The notes under the pieces: model-generated
What the model was told of the DNA's origin: nothing
The model's input: only the letters and a program-made list of their open reading frames with translations
Databases searched by the model: none
Position numbers and translations under genes: made by a program
Assembly (NCBI GenBank): GCA_026389845.1
Contig: JAPLHB010000180.1
Coordinates: 1 to 41,848, forward strand
Source: Chloroflexota bacterium
GTDB taxonomy: Bacteria > Chloroflexota > Anaerolineae > CG2-30-64-16
Reading direction: 5' to 3'
DNA: 41,848 bases
In this document: positions 24,201 through 33,700 of the stretch, piece after piece
How positions within the stretch are numbered: the first letter of the stretch is position 1
Layout: each line of letters starts with the position of its first letter

Positions 24201-26445
24201 AGGTGTGCAACCCCTCGCTGTGTCAGCCGCCAACCCGCTGCTGTTGTTCAACCTGGACGTCTCGCTGGAGTGGGATGCCAGCAACGAGACTGCATTCCTG
24301 GCCCGACTGCAAACGGATCTGGTCACGGCGTCGCGCGCCATTTATGATTGGACGAACGGCCAGGTCGCGCTCGGGCGGGTGACGATCTATCAAGCCAAAG
24401 AAAGATGGGCCGAGGCCGACGTGCAAATCCTGGCCTCGAACCAGGTGCGTCCCAACTCCGCCCGCGGGGGGATCGTGACCGGGACCACCACGTTGCCACT
24501 CACCCCCCCGGTGACGGTTGGACCCGGCGCAGTGCGCATCGGGCCGACCTGGAACCGCTACGGCCGAGTCGATACAGTCGGCGAGGACTGGCCGCGCGTG
24601 CTGGCCCACGAGTTGGCCCACTACGCCCTGTTCCTGGAGGACACTTATATCGGCCTGGATGCCGACGGGCTGCTCGTGCCGGTCAGTTCGTGCAGCGGCA
24701 CGGCCATGAGTGATCCGTATCAGGATGGCGCCAGCGAGTTTCGCTATGACGACGGCGCCTGGTTCGCGCAGTGCGGCGCCAGCCTGGCCGAGCAACCGGA
24801 ATGGGATATCCTGACCCAGACCTATCCCGCCTTACACGCCCCGCCGCCGACCAACGGCGGTCCCAACGCGATGCCGTTCGCGTTCACGCAGATCGAGGTC
24901 AAGGCCCCACCCTCTGCGGGCGCCGTGCTGCTCGATGACACGAACGTGCAATTGGAGGATCCCGAGCTCAGGCTGGCCGGCGGGCGGGCCTTCCTGGTGC
25001 AGCCCGGCATCCGTATCGTTGACCTGGGACGCCCGGTGGGCGACACGGTGCTGGCCCGCGGCGCACGGCAGGAGGACGAGCTGTGCGTCTTCGCCGCGGG
25101 CGCCTTCGACTGCAAGTCGCTGAGCAACACAGTTCCCGCGCTGCTGGCGCCAAGAGCCGCCTGGCGGCCCCAGATCACCGTGACGCCGGTCAACACGACC
25201 ACGCTGCGTATTCAGACGGGGGATCTCGATGGCGCATCCAGTGTCACCCTCACCGTTTTTCCCGGCGGTGAGGCTTCCGTCACGGCAACCCTGCAACCAA
25301 CGCAAACGCAGGAGATCACGTTGAGCCAGCCAGCAACGGACGTCTTCCTGGACTTTTCCGGCTCCAACGCCGACCAACGTCTGATATCGGGCTACTGGCT
25401 GGGTTCGGGGCCGGGGCGCACCTACAGCTACGGCGGCCCCTACACCAGCGGTGACGGCGGGGTGTCGGTCTATCCTCCGCAAAACCTTGCGAATGACGAT
25501 TTCATGGTGCTCCAAACCCCGCTTGCGATGCCGCCACTTCCTCCGGGGAGGATGCTGATCGGACGCCCGTATGAAATCCGCGCCGGCAGCGGGTCCAACG
25601 TGTTCACCGGGGGCAGTGTCACTTTTCAGTACCTGGGACTCGATGTGTTGCTCTCCGGCCTGCCTGAGCAATTCCTCAAGGTTTTCTACTGGGATGGCAG
25701 CGCGTGGAACTCGATGCGAACCGTGCTCAACACGACGCAGAACTTTGCTTCAGCGCCGCTGCCAGGACCCGGCGTGTACGCCCTCCTGGTCAGTGCCGAG
25801 ATGCCGTTGCCGAGACCGGGATGGAACGATTTCGGATATACTCTTCAGGAAACACAACCCGTGACCGTAGCCTTACGTTCCATCGCAGGGTACTATACAA
25901 CCGTCTATAGCTATGACTCTACAGGCCCGAACGGTGACTACTGGAAGATGTATAGCGTAGGGGTGCCAGACTGGGTCAATGACCTGCGCCAGCTAGAGTA
26001 TGGCCACGCATACTGGATTCAGGTCACAACGGCCATTACGCTGTGCCTCAGTGAAGGAAGCGACGCGACTGCAGCGGGTTTTGTCAGCCTTCCCGATCCA
26101 CCGGCAACCTACTATGGGTCAGTAGCAGCGGGGCGTGACTTTGCGCCGGCCGCGGGGATGCCGGTGCGGGCCTATGTCAATGGCCGCCTATGTGGGCGCG
26201 GGGAGACGCAGAGAGTTGATGGGCAGATCGTGTATGTGGTTGACGTGGATGCTGGGGGTGGTGGAACGGGCGGTTGCGGTGCATCCGGCAGTAGGGTGGA
26301 GTTCGAGGTGGGGGCGCAACACATGGATGCCAATGCGCCCTGGGATAACGACCACGTGCATCGGCTTGTTCTGGGGCCTGCTTCGTCGCAACGCTTGCAC
26401 TATCTGCCCATGATCTTGGGGACTGGGATACCAACAAGCGATTAG
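21244..26445 (+). CDS. Exported FG-GAP/VCBS-repeat protein with HExxH metallopeptidase domain
   Basis: A 1733-residue exported protein. ATG 21244 (GAGAGGTGG upstream) starts a signal peptide ending near SPRPAAAS. Residues about 60 to 740 hold 14 repeats of about 49 residues, each with AWGDYDGDGDLDLAVGN, a calcium-binding FG-GAP/VCBS-like loop expected to build one or two beta-propellers. Near 1122 lies a zinc-peptidase motif, HELAHYALFLEDTY (H1122, E1123, H1126, possible third ligand E1132 or D1133), followed by a possible Met-turn (CSGTAMSDPY). The spacing recalls the CLCA-type metalloprotease. C-terminal beta domains follow, then a PPATYYG domain that also occurs in the next gene. The protein ends LHYLPMILGTG. 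It probably heads an operon with the next two genes. Confidence 0.88.
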   Translation: MRHSIDLRWLSAWAASPLVSPSRVLLVTLLISLSLLISPRPAAASSDGPSFALAWSSVESENTSSMAWGDYDGDGDLDLAVGNDGQPNRLYRNNNGVLTASAIWASAEVGNTRSLAWGDYDRDGDLDLAVGNDDQPNRVYRNDNGMLTTNAIWSSVEVDHTTSVAWGDYDGDGDLDLAIGNCQQPIRLYRNDNGMLTTSAAWSSNWGPWTSSVAWGDFDGDGDLDLAVSTDESHFTLLYRNNSGILTDPVQVLQSGAELTRSVAWGDFDGDGDQDLAVGNDYYPAQPTGLPNLLYRNDNGILTDSPVWSSGEADRTYSVAWGDYDGDGDLDLAAGNNGQPNRIYQNDNGMLSINAIWSSVEEDYTRSVAWGDYDGDGDLDLAVGNFGQPNRLYRNDSSPLNASAVWSSVETWGVNSVAWGDYDGDGDLDLATGADVLGSWLYRNDNSVLTTDAVWHSMDAAAIRSIAWGDYDGDGDLDLAASSDFQPTHLYRNDSGTLTPSAVWSSAEVDSTQSLAWGDYDGDGDLDLAAGNFGQPNRLYRNDNGILTDSAVWSSAEVDSTESVAWGDYDGDGDLDLVVGNYGQPTRLYRNDGGSLTASAVWSSVEAEIILSVAWGDYDADGDLDLAVGNYGKPNRLYRNDNGMLTASAIWSSVEADRTQSVTWGDYDGDGDLDLAVGNYGQPNRLYRNDGGSLTASAVWSSVTSDYTTSVAWGDYDADGDLDLAVGNTYSSSGTVLYANAWNARTRSGLPGVGVQPTVRLVRPTPPGNAAGYSAPNMWPAADATIAISYTLSQPASQPVATVRGYYSPDGGGRWLPAVAASGTITKNLATSPSGVTHLYNWDVFASGFFGRSDNVVFRIVVVPDLRSGRNAVPGPYLFGSNASDTYPFRVRGSQVRVMEDGVATPGALVYRLPAGQAQGAEPMVDRAGQPFKTDSQGYLQGRGTIATGDRLLALAPVTTTEKYTLYFTNAQPTVTGLDAYTVTTGGVQPLAVSAANPLLLFNLDVSLEWDASNETAFLARLQTDLVTASRAIYDWTNGQVALGRVTIYQAKERWAEADVQILASNQVRPNSARGGIVTGTTTLPLTPPVTVGPGAVRIGPTWNRYGRVDTVGEDWPRVLAHELAHYALFLEDTYIGLDADGLLVPVSSCSGTAMSDPYQDGASEFRYDDGAWFAQCGASLAEQPEWDILTQTYPALHAPPPTNGGPNAMPFAFTQIEVKAPPSAGAVLLDDTNVQLEDPELRLAGGRAFLVQPGIRIVDLGRPVGDTVLARGARQEDELCVFAAGAFDCKSLSNTVPALLAPRAAWRPQITVTPVNTTTLRIQTGDLDGASSVTLTVFPGGEASVTATLQPTQTQEITLSQPATDVFLDFSGSNADQRLISGYWLGSGPGRTYSYGGPYTSGDGGVSVYPPQNLANDDFMVLQTPLAMPPLPPGRMLIGRPYEIRAGSGSNVFTGGSVTFQYLGLDVLLSGLPEQFLKVFYWDGSAWNSMRTVLNTTQNFASAPLPGPGVYALLVSAEMPLPRPGWNDFGYTLQETQPVTVALRSIAGYYTTVYSYDSTGPNGDYWKMYSVGVPDWVNDLRQLEYGHAYWIQVTTAITLCLSEGSDATAAGFVSLPDPPATYYGSVAAGRDFAPAAGMPVRAYVNGRLCGRGETQRVDGQIVYVVDVDAGGGGTGGCGASGSRVEFEVGAQHMDANAPWDNDHVHRLVLGPASSQRLHYLPMILGTGIPTSD
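21430..23460 (+). repeat. 14 tandem coding repeats (about 147 bp each)
   Basis: Each unit encodes about 49 residues: W(S/A)S-x-E-x5-S(V/L)AWGDYDGDGDLDL and then AVGN-x-QPNRLYRND. Units 4, 5 and 14 carry small length changes. The high similarity at both DNA and protein level points to expansion by unequal recombination. Confidence 0.9.
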
Positions 26446-26548
26446 CGCGAACTGTATCGTCACCATCCCAAGAGCCGGTGCTACGGACGCAGAGGTACTC
26501 GTGTGTAGCACCGGCTGCGAGCCATCTCTTCGCTCGCAAGGCGGAAAA

Positions 26549-27337
26549 ATGAAGCTGATCATGCGCAGAGCGCGCCTGGGGATCCTGGAAATCATCACGG
26601 CTTGCTTGCTTCTTGGCAACGCCGTCATGCCGATACCGGCTGGAGCTGAGTTGCCGGTGGATCCTGTCGAGATTGGCATATCTGCTCCTCTAACCCCGCC
26701 GGCGACCTACTACGGCCAGGTGCGTCCCGGGCCGGGCTTTGTTCCAGCCATCGGAATGTCAGTGACTGCTTGGATCGGCGACCATCTTTGCGGCCAGAGC
26801 GGGATCATAGAGAGCAATGGCGAGTTGTGGTATACCGTCAATGTGGTTGGCGAAGGTCCTGGGGGAATCGTCGGCTGCGGAGCCCCTGAACGAGCCATCA
26901 TTTTCCAGATCGACACGCAGTTTATGGCTCCGACAGCGTGGTGGGATAACGACCAGATCCACGATTTGCCTTTGGAACCCATGCGGCCGCCCATTGAGCC
27001 GAGTGTGGCCATCCAGCGTAGTGCCGACAGCCTGACCCTATCGTGGCCTCAGGTTACACTCGACACCAACAACAACGCCACGTTGGTCACGCGCTATCGG
27101 ATCTGGCGGGGCACGCAACCCTACTTTGACCCAGATCAGCTCCCATGTAATTGCGTCAATGTCGCTGATGTCTCCGGGCTAGGTTACACCGATTCGGATA
27201 TGGGTCTAGTGGACGTCGTCGGCGATGTCAGCACTAACTACGCTTACGTGGTCAGAGCCATCAACCCAGTGGGCGCATCCGCGGTCACCAGAAGAGTCGG
27301 TGAGTTCGATTTTGCGCTTGTACCGGGCTCTTGGTAA
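26549..27337 (+). CDS. Exported protein: PPATYYG domain plus fibronectin III-like domain
   Basis: A 262-residue exported protein, with the start at ATG 26549 (AAGGCGG upstream) and a signal peptide ending near PIPAGA. Residues about 50 to 150 match the C-terminal domain of the preceding protein: PPATYYGxVxxGxxFxPAxGM, then LCG, GCGA and WDNDxxHxLxL in the same order. A fibronectin III-like module follows (SLTLSWPQVTL..YRIWRGTQPYF..YAYVVRAINPVG). The family of the first domain is not named here. It lies between two large exported proteins, 103 and 55 nt away in the same direction, and may be an accessory surface protein. Confidence 0.8.
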   Translation: MKLIMRRARLGILEIITACLLLGNAVMPIPAGAELPVDPVEIGISAPLTPPATYYGQVRPGPGFVPAIGMSVTAWIGDHLCGQSGIIESNGELWYTVNVVGEGPGGIVGCGAPERAIIFQIDTQFMAPTAWWDNDQIHDLPLEPMRPPIEPSVAIQRSADSLTLSWPQVTLDTNNNATLVTRYRIWRGTQPYFDPDQLPCNCVNVADVSGLGYTDSDMGLVDVVGDVSTNYAYVVRAINPVGASAVTRRVGEFDFALVPGSW

Positions 27338-27392
27338 TCATCAGGTCAGATGGAACCATGGGCACGATGTGCCTCTCAGAGAGGAGCCAGCC

Positions 27393-30392
27393 ATGCAGCA
27401 GCCAACTCGTCCGCTCTTTGCTCTGTTCGGTGTGTTTATGTTGATCTTCGCCCTCGTCGGTGCGGCATTTGCCGGGCCGCTGGCAGCCCGGGTGGACCAT
27501 CACGCGCCATTCGAGGCATCTGATGGTGACGGATCGCTGCTGTTCATCGAGAATGTGGGCCAGTTCCCCGCTGGCGCGCGCTTTCAGGTGTGGGGTAGCA
27601 CGGAGTCGCTTTGGCTGGCCGAAGACGCGCTCTGGCTCACGCTCGCAGCCCCTGAGCCGTCCCGTGCGCTCCGTGACGATGCCATGCCAGCGTCTTCGGC
27701 TGAGACCGCCATCCGCCAGGGTGTCGCGTTGCGACTCTCCTTTCCTGGGGCCAATCCGCACCCGCAGATCGAGACGTTCGGCCGCCAGGCCAGCCAGATT
27801 TCTTACTTCATTGGGTCCGATCCTGCTCGCTGGCATGCGGCGGTCCCAATCTGGCAGGGTGTCCGCTACGTTGACCTTTACCCGGGCGTGAATCTGGAGA
27901 TAACCAGCGAGCGTGGCGCGTGGACCTGGGCCTTCGTTCGCACCGGAGCCAATGAAGCTGCAGACAGCCGCAACCTGGCTGCGTCGCTGCGCGTCGAAGG
28001 CGTGAACACAGTGACGGCGGCCGACATGTCAGGGACAGGCAGCGAAAATACCCTGCGCCTGGATACCGCGGGCGGACCGGTGAGCCTACCGCTGCCGCGG
28101 GCGGACTTCGGCTATCGAATGACGGTGATGCCCACTGCCGGTGACGCGTTGGCGCTGGCTGTGCCTCCCGCCACTCGGCCCGGAGCAGCCAGGGCCGCAG
28201 CACCAGCCGATAACCCGTCAAGCCTGGTCTTCAGCACCTATTTGGGCGGCAGCACGTATGACTTCGGGCGCGCCATCGCTGTCGACCAGGCCGGTAACGT
28301 CTATGTGGCCGGGGCAACCAGTTCTGCAGATTTCCCCACCAGGCCAGGGGCTTACGACAGCAGCTACAATGGCGAACAAGATGCTTTTGTGGCCAAACTC
28401 AACCCCGCAGGAACCGACCTGATCTACGCGACATACCTGGGTGGCAGCGAACTAGAAGAGGCCTACGCTCTTGCGGTGGACGATGCTGGACAGGCGTTTA
28501 TCGCAGGAGCGACCCGGTCGTCCAATTTCCCGACGACTTCAGGGGCTTACAGCGTGACTCACGGCGGAGGCGCCTGCTCGTGGGGATCTTCGTCCTTACC
28601 CTGCCGAGATGCGTTCGTCGTTAAGCTGAACCCGACCGGTTCTCAGTTGGTCTATGCCACGTTCCTGGGAGGTAATTCTGATGACGTCGCCTATGATATT
28701 GCGTTGGGCGAAGACAGCAGCGCTTACGTCACCGGCGATGCCGAACCAGGCTTCCCGGTCACGCCGGGCGCCATTAACCGAGGAAGCCCTTGGGGAGCGT
28801 TCGTGACCCGACTTGATGCGGATGGCCACAGTCTCGTCTATTCCGCTTTGCTGAGTGGCCAAGATGGCGCTAAAGGGCGCGGGATTACCGTTGACCCTGG
28901 CGGGAACGCATTTATCGTTGGACACACATGGTCTGAGGACTTTCCCACAACAGCGGGGGCGTTTCAGCCGACCGCACCGAACGAACTCAACATATACTGG
29001 AATCCAATCCCGTTTGTCACCAAGCTAACGGCAGATGGCAGCAACCTCACTTATTCGACCTTCCTTGCCGGAACTACCGGCGGAGGTGATGCATACGACA
29101 TTGCGGTTGATGGCGCGGGAAATGCCTACATCACAGGAGAGACAGGGGCCTCAGACTTTCCCACTACGCCAGGAGCCTTTGACCGAATACCTGGCGGATA
29201 TGTTGATGCGTTCGTGAGTAAGCTCAATCCTGCGGGAAGCAGTCTCGTCTATTCCACTTACCTGGGAGGCAGCGGCACCGATAAGGGCTTCGGCCTCGCA
29301 GTGGATGCGACAGGTAACGTCTATGTTACAGGCCGCACAGAATCGGCCTCCGACTTCCCGGTGACCGCCGATGCTCTCTATACCCGCTACCGCAGCGGCG
29401 ATTGTGATCTCTTTGTGGCCATGCTGGATAGCGCCGGCAGCCGCCTGCCCTACGGCACGTTTCTTGGCGGAGATGACGACGATTGCGACTGGCATTTTGT
29501 GGGCTTGAGCAACAGTGCGATCACCGTGGCCGGCAGCAACCGCGTCTATGTCACCGGCGGAACCTACTCTGATGATTTCCCGACGACGGCAGGCGCCTTG
29601 AAGACAGCGCGCACGGCGGTCTGGCAAAATGCTTTCGTGACCGCGCTGCAATTGGCGGAAAGCCCAGTCGTTACCCCGGGACCCCCACGGCGGCCGGCTC
29701 AGATCGCTGTCGCGCCAACGTCGTGGGACTTCGGTGACGTGCCGGCCGGCATGGTTCAAGCCAAGACGATCTCTGTGCAAAACAGTGGCGAGATGCAGCT
29801 ACGGATCGGTGCAGTCAGCACACCGGCGCCGCCGTTTGCGATCACGACGGACGGTTGCTCGAATCGGACGTTGCAGGAAGCGGGGAGTTGCGCGATCATT
29901 GCGCAATTCGCGCCCCCGCGCGGCAGCGGTAGCGTACCCGGTGCCCCGCCCAGTTTTGTACGAGAGAGCTGTAGTGGTTGTCTTGTCACCAGCAACCACT
30001 ACTCTTCGGGCTTCCTCACTGGCTTTACCGCATACTTCTACGTGAAGAACGTAGGAGGCAGTGGGAGTGCAGATGTTGCTGCGGGGTCAAATGGCTTCAG
30101 CGGTAGTCAGCAGCCAAGCGTAGCAGGCGGAGCGCGCTATACAGTCGAGGCCGACTTTTCGGCATACCGCACCGGTACATCCACCGTTTGGGCGACGTTA
30201 CCGGGGTTCAGCAGCAATTCGCCGACTTCAGCCCTGGCATCCGGCGCTCCATCTATCGTGTTGAAGCGGAAACCCGAGGGGATTTTCGTGATTTCCTCGA
30301 ACAGCGGTGATTTCCAGGTTAACCTGTATGGCACCGCTCTTCTCGTCACGCCCACACCCGTACGGAGCTATCTGCCGCTGCTGTTGCGGTAA
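27393..30392 (+). CDS. Exported SBBP-repeat beta-propeller protein
   Basis: A 999-residue exported protein. ATG 27393 has AGAGAGGAG upstream and begins a signal peptide (LFALFGVFMLIFALVGAAFA). Residues about 45 to 200 form the N-terminal domain that usually precedes SBBP repeats (LLFIENVGQFPAGARF..YFIGSDPARWHAAVPIW..VRYVDLYPGVNLEI). About seven SBBP repeats fill residues 280 to 740 (STYLGG..A(I/L)AVDxxGNVYVAGxTxSxDFPTTxGA..DAFVxKLNPxG). An ASH-like domain follows (SWDFGDVPAGMVQAKTISVQN, about 770 to 845), then a CARDB-like domain. The protein ends exactly in RSYLPLLLR. Last gene of the plus-strand run. Confidence 0.9.
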   Translation: MQQPTRPLFALFGVFMLIFALVGAAFAGPLAARVDHHAPFEASDGDGSLLFIENVGQFPAGARFQVWGSTESLWLAEDALWLTLAAPEPSRALRDDAMPASSAETAIRQGVALRLSFPGANPHPQIETFGRQASQISYFIGSDPARWHAAVPIWQGVRYVDLYPGVNLEITSERGAWTWAFVRTGANEAADSRNLAASLRVEGVNTVTAADMSGTGSENTLRLDTAGGPVSLPLPRADFGYRMTVMPTAGDALALAVPPATRPGAARAAAPADNPSSLVFSTYLGGSTYDFGRAIAVDQAGNVYVAGATSSADFPTRPGAYDSSYNGEQDAFVAKLNPAGTDLIYATYLGGSELEEAYALAVDDAGQAFIAGATRSSNFPTTSGAYSVTHGGGACSWGSSSLPCRDAFVVKLNPTGSQLVYATFLGGNSDDVAYDIALGEDSSAYVTGDAEPGFPVTPGAINRGSPWGAFVTRLDADGHSLVYSALLSGQDGAKGRGITVDPGGNAFIVGHTWSEDFPTTAGAFQPTAPNELNIYWNPIPFVTKLTADGSNLTYSTFLAGTTGGGDAYDIAVDGAGNAYITGETGASDFPTTPGAFDRIPGGYVDAFVSKLNPAGSSLVYSTYLGGSGTDKGFGLAVDATGNVYVTGRTESASDFPVTADALYTRYRSGDCDLFVAMLDSAGSRLPYGTFLGGDDDDCDWHFVGLSNSAITVAGSNRVYVTGGTYSDDFPTTAGALKTARTAVWQNAFVTALQLAESPVVTPGPPRRPAQIAVAPTSWDFGDVPAGMVQAKTISVQNSGEMQLRIGAVSTPAPPFAITTDGCSNRTLQEAGSCAIIAQFAPPRGSGSVPGAPPSFVRESCSGCLVTSNHYSSGFLTGFTAYFYVKNVGGSGSADVAAGSNGFSGSQQPSVAGGARYTVEADFSAYRTGTSTVWATLPGFSSNSPTSALASGAPSIVLKRKPEGIFVISSNSGDFQVNLYGTALLVTPTPVRSYLPLLLR

Positions 30393-30419
30393 AGGACTCG
30401 CGGTGCATGGGTCAAAGCA

Positions 30420-30435
30420 GCGCTGCGCGCAGCGC
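30420..30435. terminator. G+C-rich palindrome after the SBBP gene
   Basis: GCGCTGCGCGCAGCGC is a perfect 16-bp palindrome starting 28 nt after the stop codon. It can fold as a 6-bp stem with a CGCG loop. It has no T-run. Confidence 0.4.
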
Positions 30436-30472
30436 CGCTTCCGGAATCCAGGGTAGGCCCTGAGACGTACGA

Positions 30473-30570
30473 TGTTGTCACGTTGCCACGGTTGACAGGG
30501 GGCCTTTTAGGTGTTGACACGTCCCACACTGGGCTCAACCTTGGCAGCGCCCAACGCCAGCCTGACAACA
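30473..30570. repeat. 98-bp imperfect inverted-repeat unit
   Basis: The outer arms TGTTGTCA (30473) and TGACAACA (30563) are perfect complements. The inner arms TGCCACGGTTGA (30484) and TCAACCTTGGCA (30535) match at 11 of 12 positions. No gene lies in the 333-nt gap that holds it (30393 to 30725). It looks like a miniature inverted-repeat element. Confidence 0.45.
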
Positions 30571-30629
30571 CTCGTATCAACCTACCGCGGATGGGTCGGG
30601 TCGTCTCACCGATTTATCAGGATCTCCTG

Positions 30630-30684
30630 CCACGGATTTCACGGAGGGGGAAGCCCGAATCTGTGTAATCCGTGAAATCCGTGG
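30630..30684. repeat. CCACGGATTTCACGGA inverted repeat
   Basis: A perfect 16-bp arm at 30630 to 30645 pairs with 30669 to 30684 around a 23-nt loop. It lies 42 nt beyond the stop of the giant minus-strand gene, between convergent genes. It could be both a dispersed repeat and a terminator. A 13-base piece of the arm recurs at 39558 to 39570. Confidence 0.65.
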
Positions 30685-30725
30685 CTGAGCGTCTGTTGGG
30701 GTTTTGATTTGTCTGGGTCAGGAAA

Positions 30726-33700
30726 CTATTGGCACACCTCCACCCGCACATCATCCACGTACATCCACGTCCGTCCTTCCGCCTCGATGCTATCGTTGTA
30801 CGTCTCGAAGTAGATCACCACGCTCCGTCCCCGGTACGCGGCCAGGTCGAAGGCCGGCGCTTCGCGCCACGCGGTGGCGTTCTCCAGCGTCACCATGACC
30901 GTATCGAGCAGCCGGTACGCGGTGGGGTCGAGCAGGAGCACGCGCTGGAAATCGTTCGCCGTGTCCGCTGTGCCGGGCCTGTACCAGAAGCGCAGCGTCG
31001 CTGATCCGCTGGCGGGGATCGCGATGGTCTGGTAGACGCTGGAGATGGTTGCGCCGGCCGGCAGGTCTTCGCCGGCCAGGGTGCGCTCGATAACATCCGG
31101 CGACCGGGCCGCCACACGCGCACCGGGCAGCAATCCTAGCCGGGCCGAGCGGGCTCCGGTTTGGCTGGCCGCGGTCGCATAGCTGCCGGTGCTCCCTGTC
31201 ACCTCGAACGTCCAGCCGGCATCCTCCTCGAACCCGCTGTTGGCGACGACGTTCGTACAAGGCGTGGTTGGCGTGGGCGTCGGCCTGGGCGCAGTGTAGG
31301 TTTTCAGGGTGAGCGGGAAGTAGCGCAGCATCAGCAGCGCGGTTCGGGCGACGACGACGTTGTTTGTCAGGTTCGGGTCTGGCTGATCGCCGTAGACCTC
31401 GGCCCGGTTGATCAGCGGCCCCGCGACATCCGGCCCGAGCCGGCCGCGTAGGACCACGGTCGCGGTCGTGCCCGCGGCCAGCGAGCCGAGATCGCAGACG
31501 ACCTGTCCGCTGCCGGCCGCGCACGCACCCTTCGTCGTGTCGGCCAGGGTCAGGGCGACGCCCGCAGGCAGGGTGTCGGTCAGCCGCACGCCGGTTGCCA
31601 GCGAGGGGCCGCGATTCGTGGCGAAGAACACGTAGATCAGCTCGCCACCGGGCTTCACCTGGCCGGGCAGATCGTAGCCGATCAGTTCCAGATCGGCCTG
31701 GGTCGCCGCCGGCACCACCAGTGACTCCGTGTTGTCGGTCGGGTCGCCTTCGGGCTGCGCCGCGCTGATCTGCGCTTCGCTGGTCAGCAACGTGCCCGCA
31801 GGCAGGTCGGCGGAGAGGGCCGCGGTCGCCTGGAAGACCACCTTGCCGCCGGCCGCCAGCAAGGGCAGATCACAGCGCCACTGGGTGGGGGTAGAATGCA
31901 CGCAGGTTCCAGGGTAGGGCGGCGGCGAAACGATGAGGAAGTGCGCGTCCGCCGGCAACGTTTGGGTCAGGCTCACGCCGGTCGCGTCGAGCGGGCCGCG
32001 GTTGGCTGCGATGACGGTGTAGGTCAAGACCGCGCCCGCGAGGGCCGGATCGGCCGAGACCTCTTGCCGGATGGTCAGGTCGGCGGTCGTTGCCTCAGCG
32101 ACCACCTGCACCTCGACCGGCAGGGTGCGGAACTGGCCGCCGCTGGCGCCGCGCAGGGAGAGCGGATACACGCCTACCGGCGTGGTTGCGGCCATCTGAA
32201 CTTGCAGGAGAAGCGTGCTGCCGACATTCGCCACGGGGACCGAGAGTCCGACCAGGCCATCGGTGATCTGACCGGAGACTGTCAGGCTGACGGGCAGCGA
32301 CCAATCCAGCCCGATCAGCGAGACCGGTAACGTGATCCCCTGACCGGCTTGCACGATCAGATGGGTCGGCTCGGCGGCCAGGTCGAGGCCGGGCTTGATG
32401 ACGCTGAGGCGCAGCGGCACGCGGGCCGTTTGCGTGCCCGCGACGCCGATCAGCTCCGGCGTGTAGCTGCCGTACTGAAGCAGGCCGGTGTCGCTGAGCA
32501 CCAGGGAGGCGCTGCCACCGGGCAGGATGGCGCCGGGGGTGAACTGATAGGCCAGACCGAGCGGCGCATCCGCCAGGCTCAAGCTGATCGGCGCGGCGGC
32601 ACCGTTGTGGCCGGCCGCCGTCACAGTGAGGGTCTGCACGCCGCCCGCAGCCAGGGTCAGCACGCGCGGGGATGCGGCCAGGTCGAAGGTGGGCGCGATC
32701 ACGTTCACCGTCGCGCTGGCGGTCACGGTGATGCCGCTGGCGAACGCCACGAACGGCACGAGATAGCCGCCGCCGGGCATGTCGTTCGTGATCGAGAGGG
32801 CCGCCGTCGTCTGCGCCCCTGCGGTCGTCGGCGTGATGGTGTCGTTTGCGAAGACAACGCTCAGGCCCGGCGTCAGCGGCCCGGTCGCGAGGCCGACCGC
32901 CTCGGGATACGGGTCGGCCGCGGCGGTCAGAGTCAGCGCCAGCGCCGCGGTCTCGCCGGGACGCAGGCTCAGGGACGCCGGGACGGCCGCGAGCGTGAAC
33001 GCTGCGGCGGACGGCGCGGCCGTGATCTCCTCGGAGCGGGCGGTCTGACCGGTCTCTTCGTCCAGGGCCTCCACCCACAGGCGATAGGGCTGACCGGGCG
33101 TCAGGCTGCCCACCGTGGCGGTGAGTGCGCCGCCGACGTCGAGGCTCAAGGTTTCGGTCAGCGTGTCCTGTGGGGCGATGTGCAACAGATACCGATCCAC
33201 GCTCGGATCGGGGTGGCGTTCCCAGGTCACGGCCAGGCTGCGATAGCCTGGCAGGGCGGCCAGGGCCGCGGGCCAGCCGGTAGCCCAGGTTCGGGTGATC
33301 ACGACCGGGGCCGGCGCGTACATCCGCGCGGGCGCGTTGTGGCCGTCGAGCGCCTCGACCCAGAGGCGGTAGGCGCCGTTGGGCAGGGCGTCCAGGCTCA
33401 CCGCCTGCGTGTGCAGGCTGCCGTCTATCCAGGTGGTGTCAGTCCCGTGCAGGCCGACCGCGAGCGCCGCGCCGGTGAAGAAATCGGCCGTCACGGTCTC
33501 GGTCACGCCATCAGTGTGGGTGATGACCTGCGTCGTGGTGATCGGCCCGCCGTTGGCGTAGATGTTGACGAGCGAGTTGACCTGGCTGGCGTTCAGCCGC
33601 CAGCTCACGTCGGCCTGCGCCGCGGCGGTCTGGGCCGCGACCACGCCGGTCAATTGCGGCGCGGGCACGCTGCCCAGCACGGTGAGCAGGTATTGGTCGT

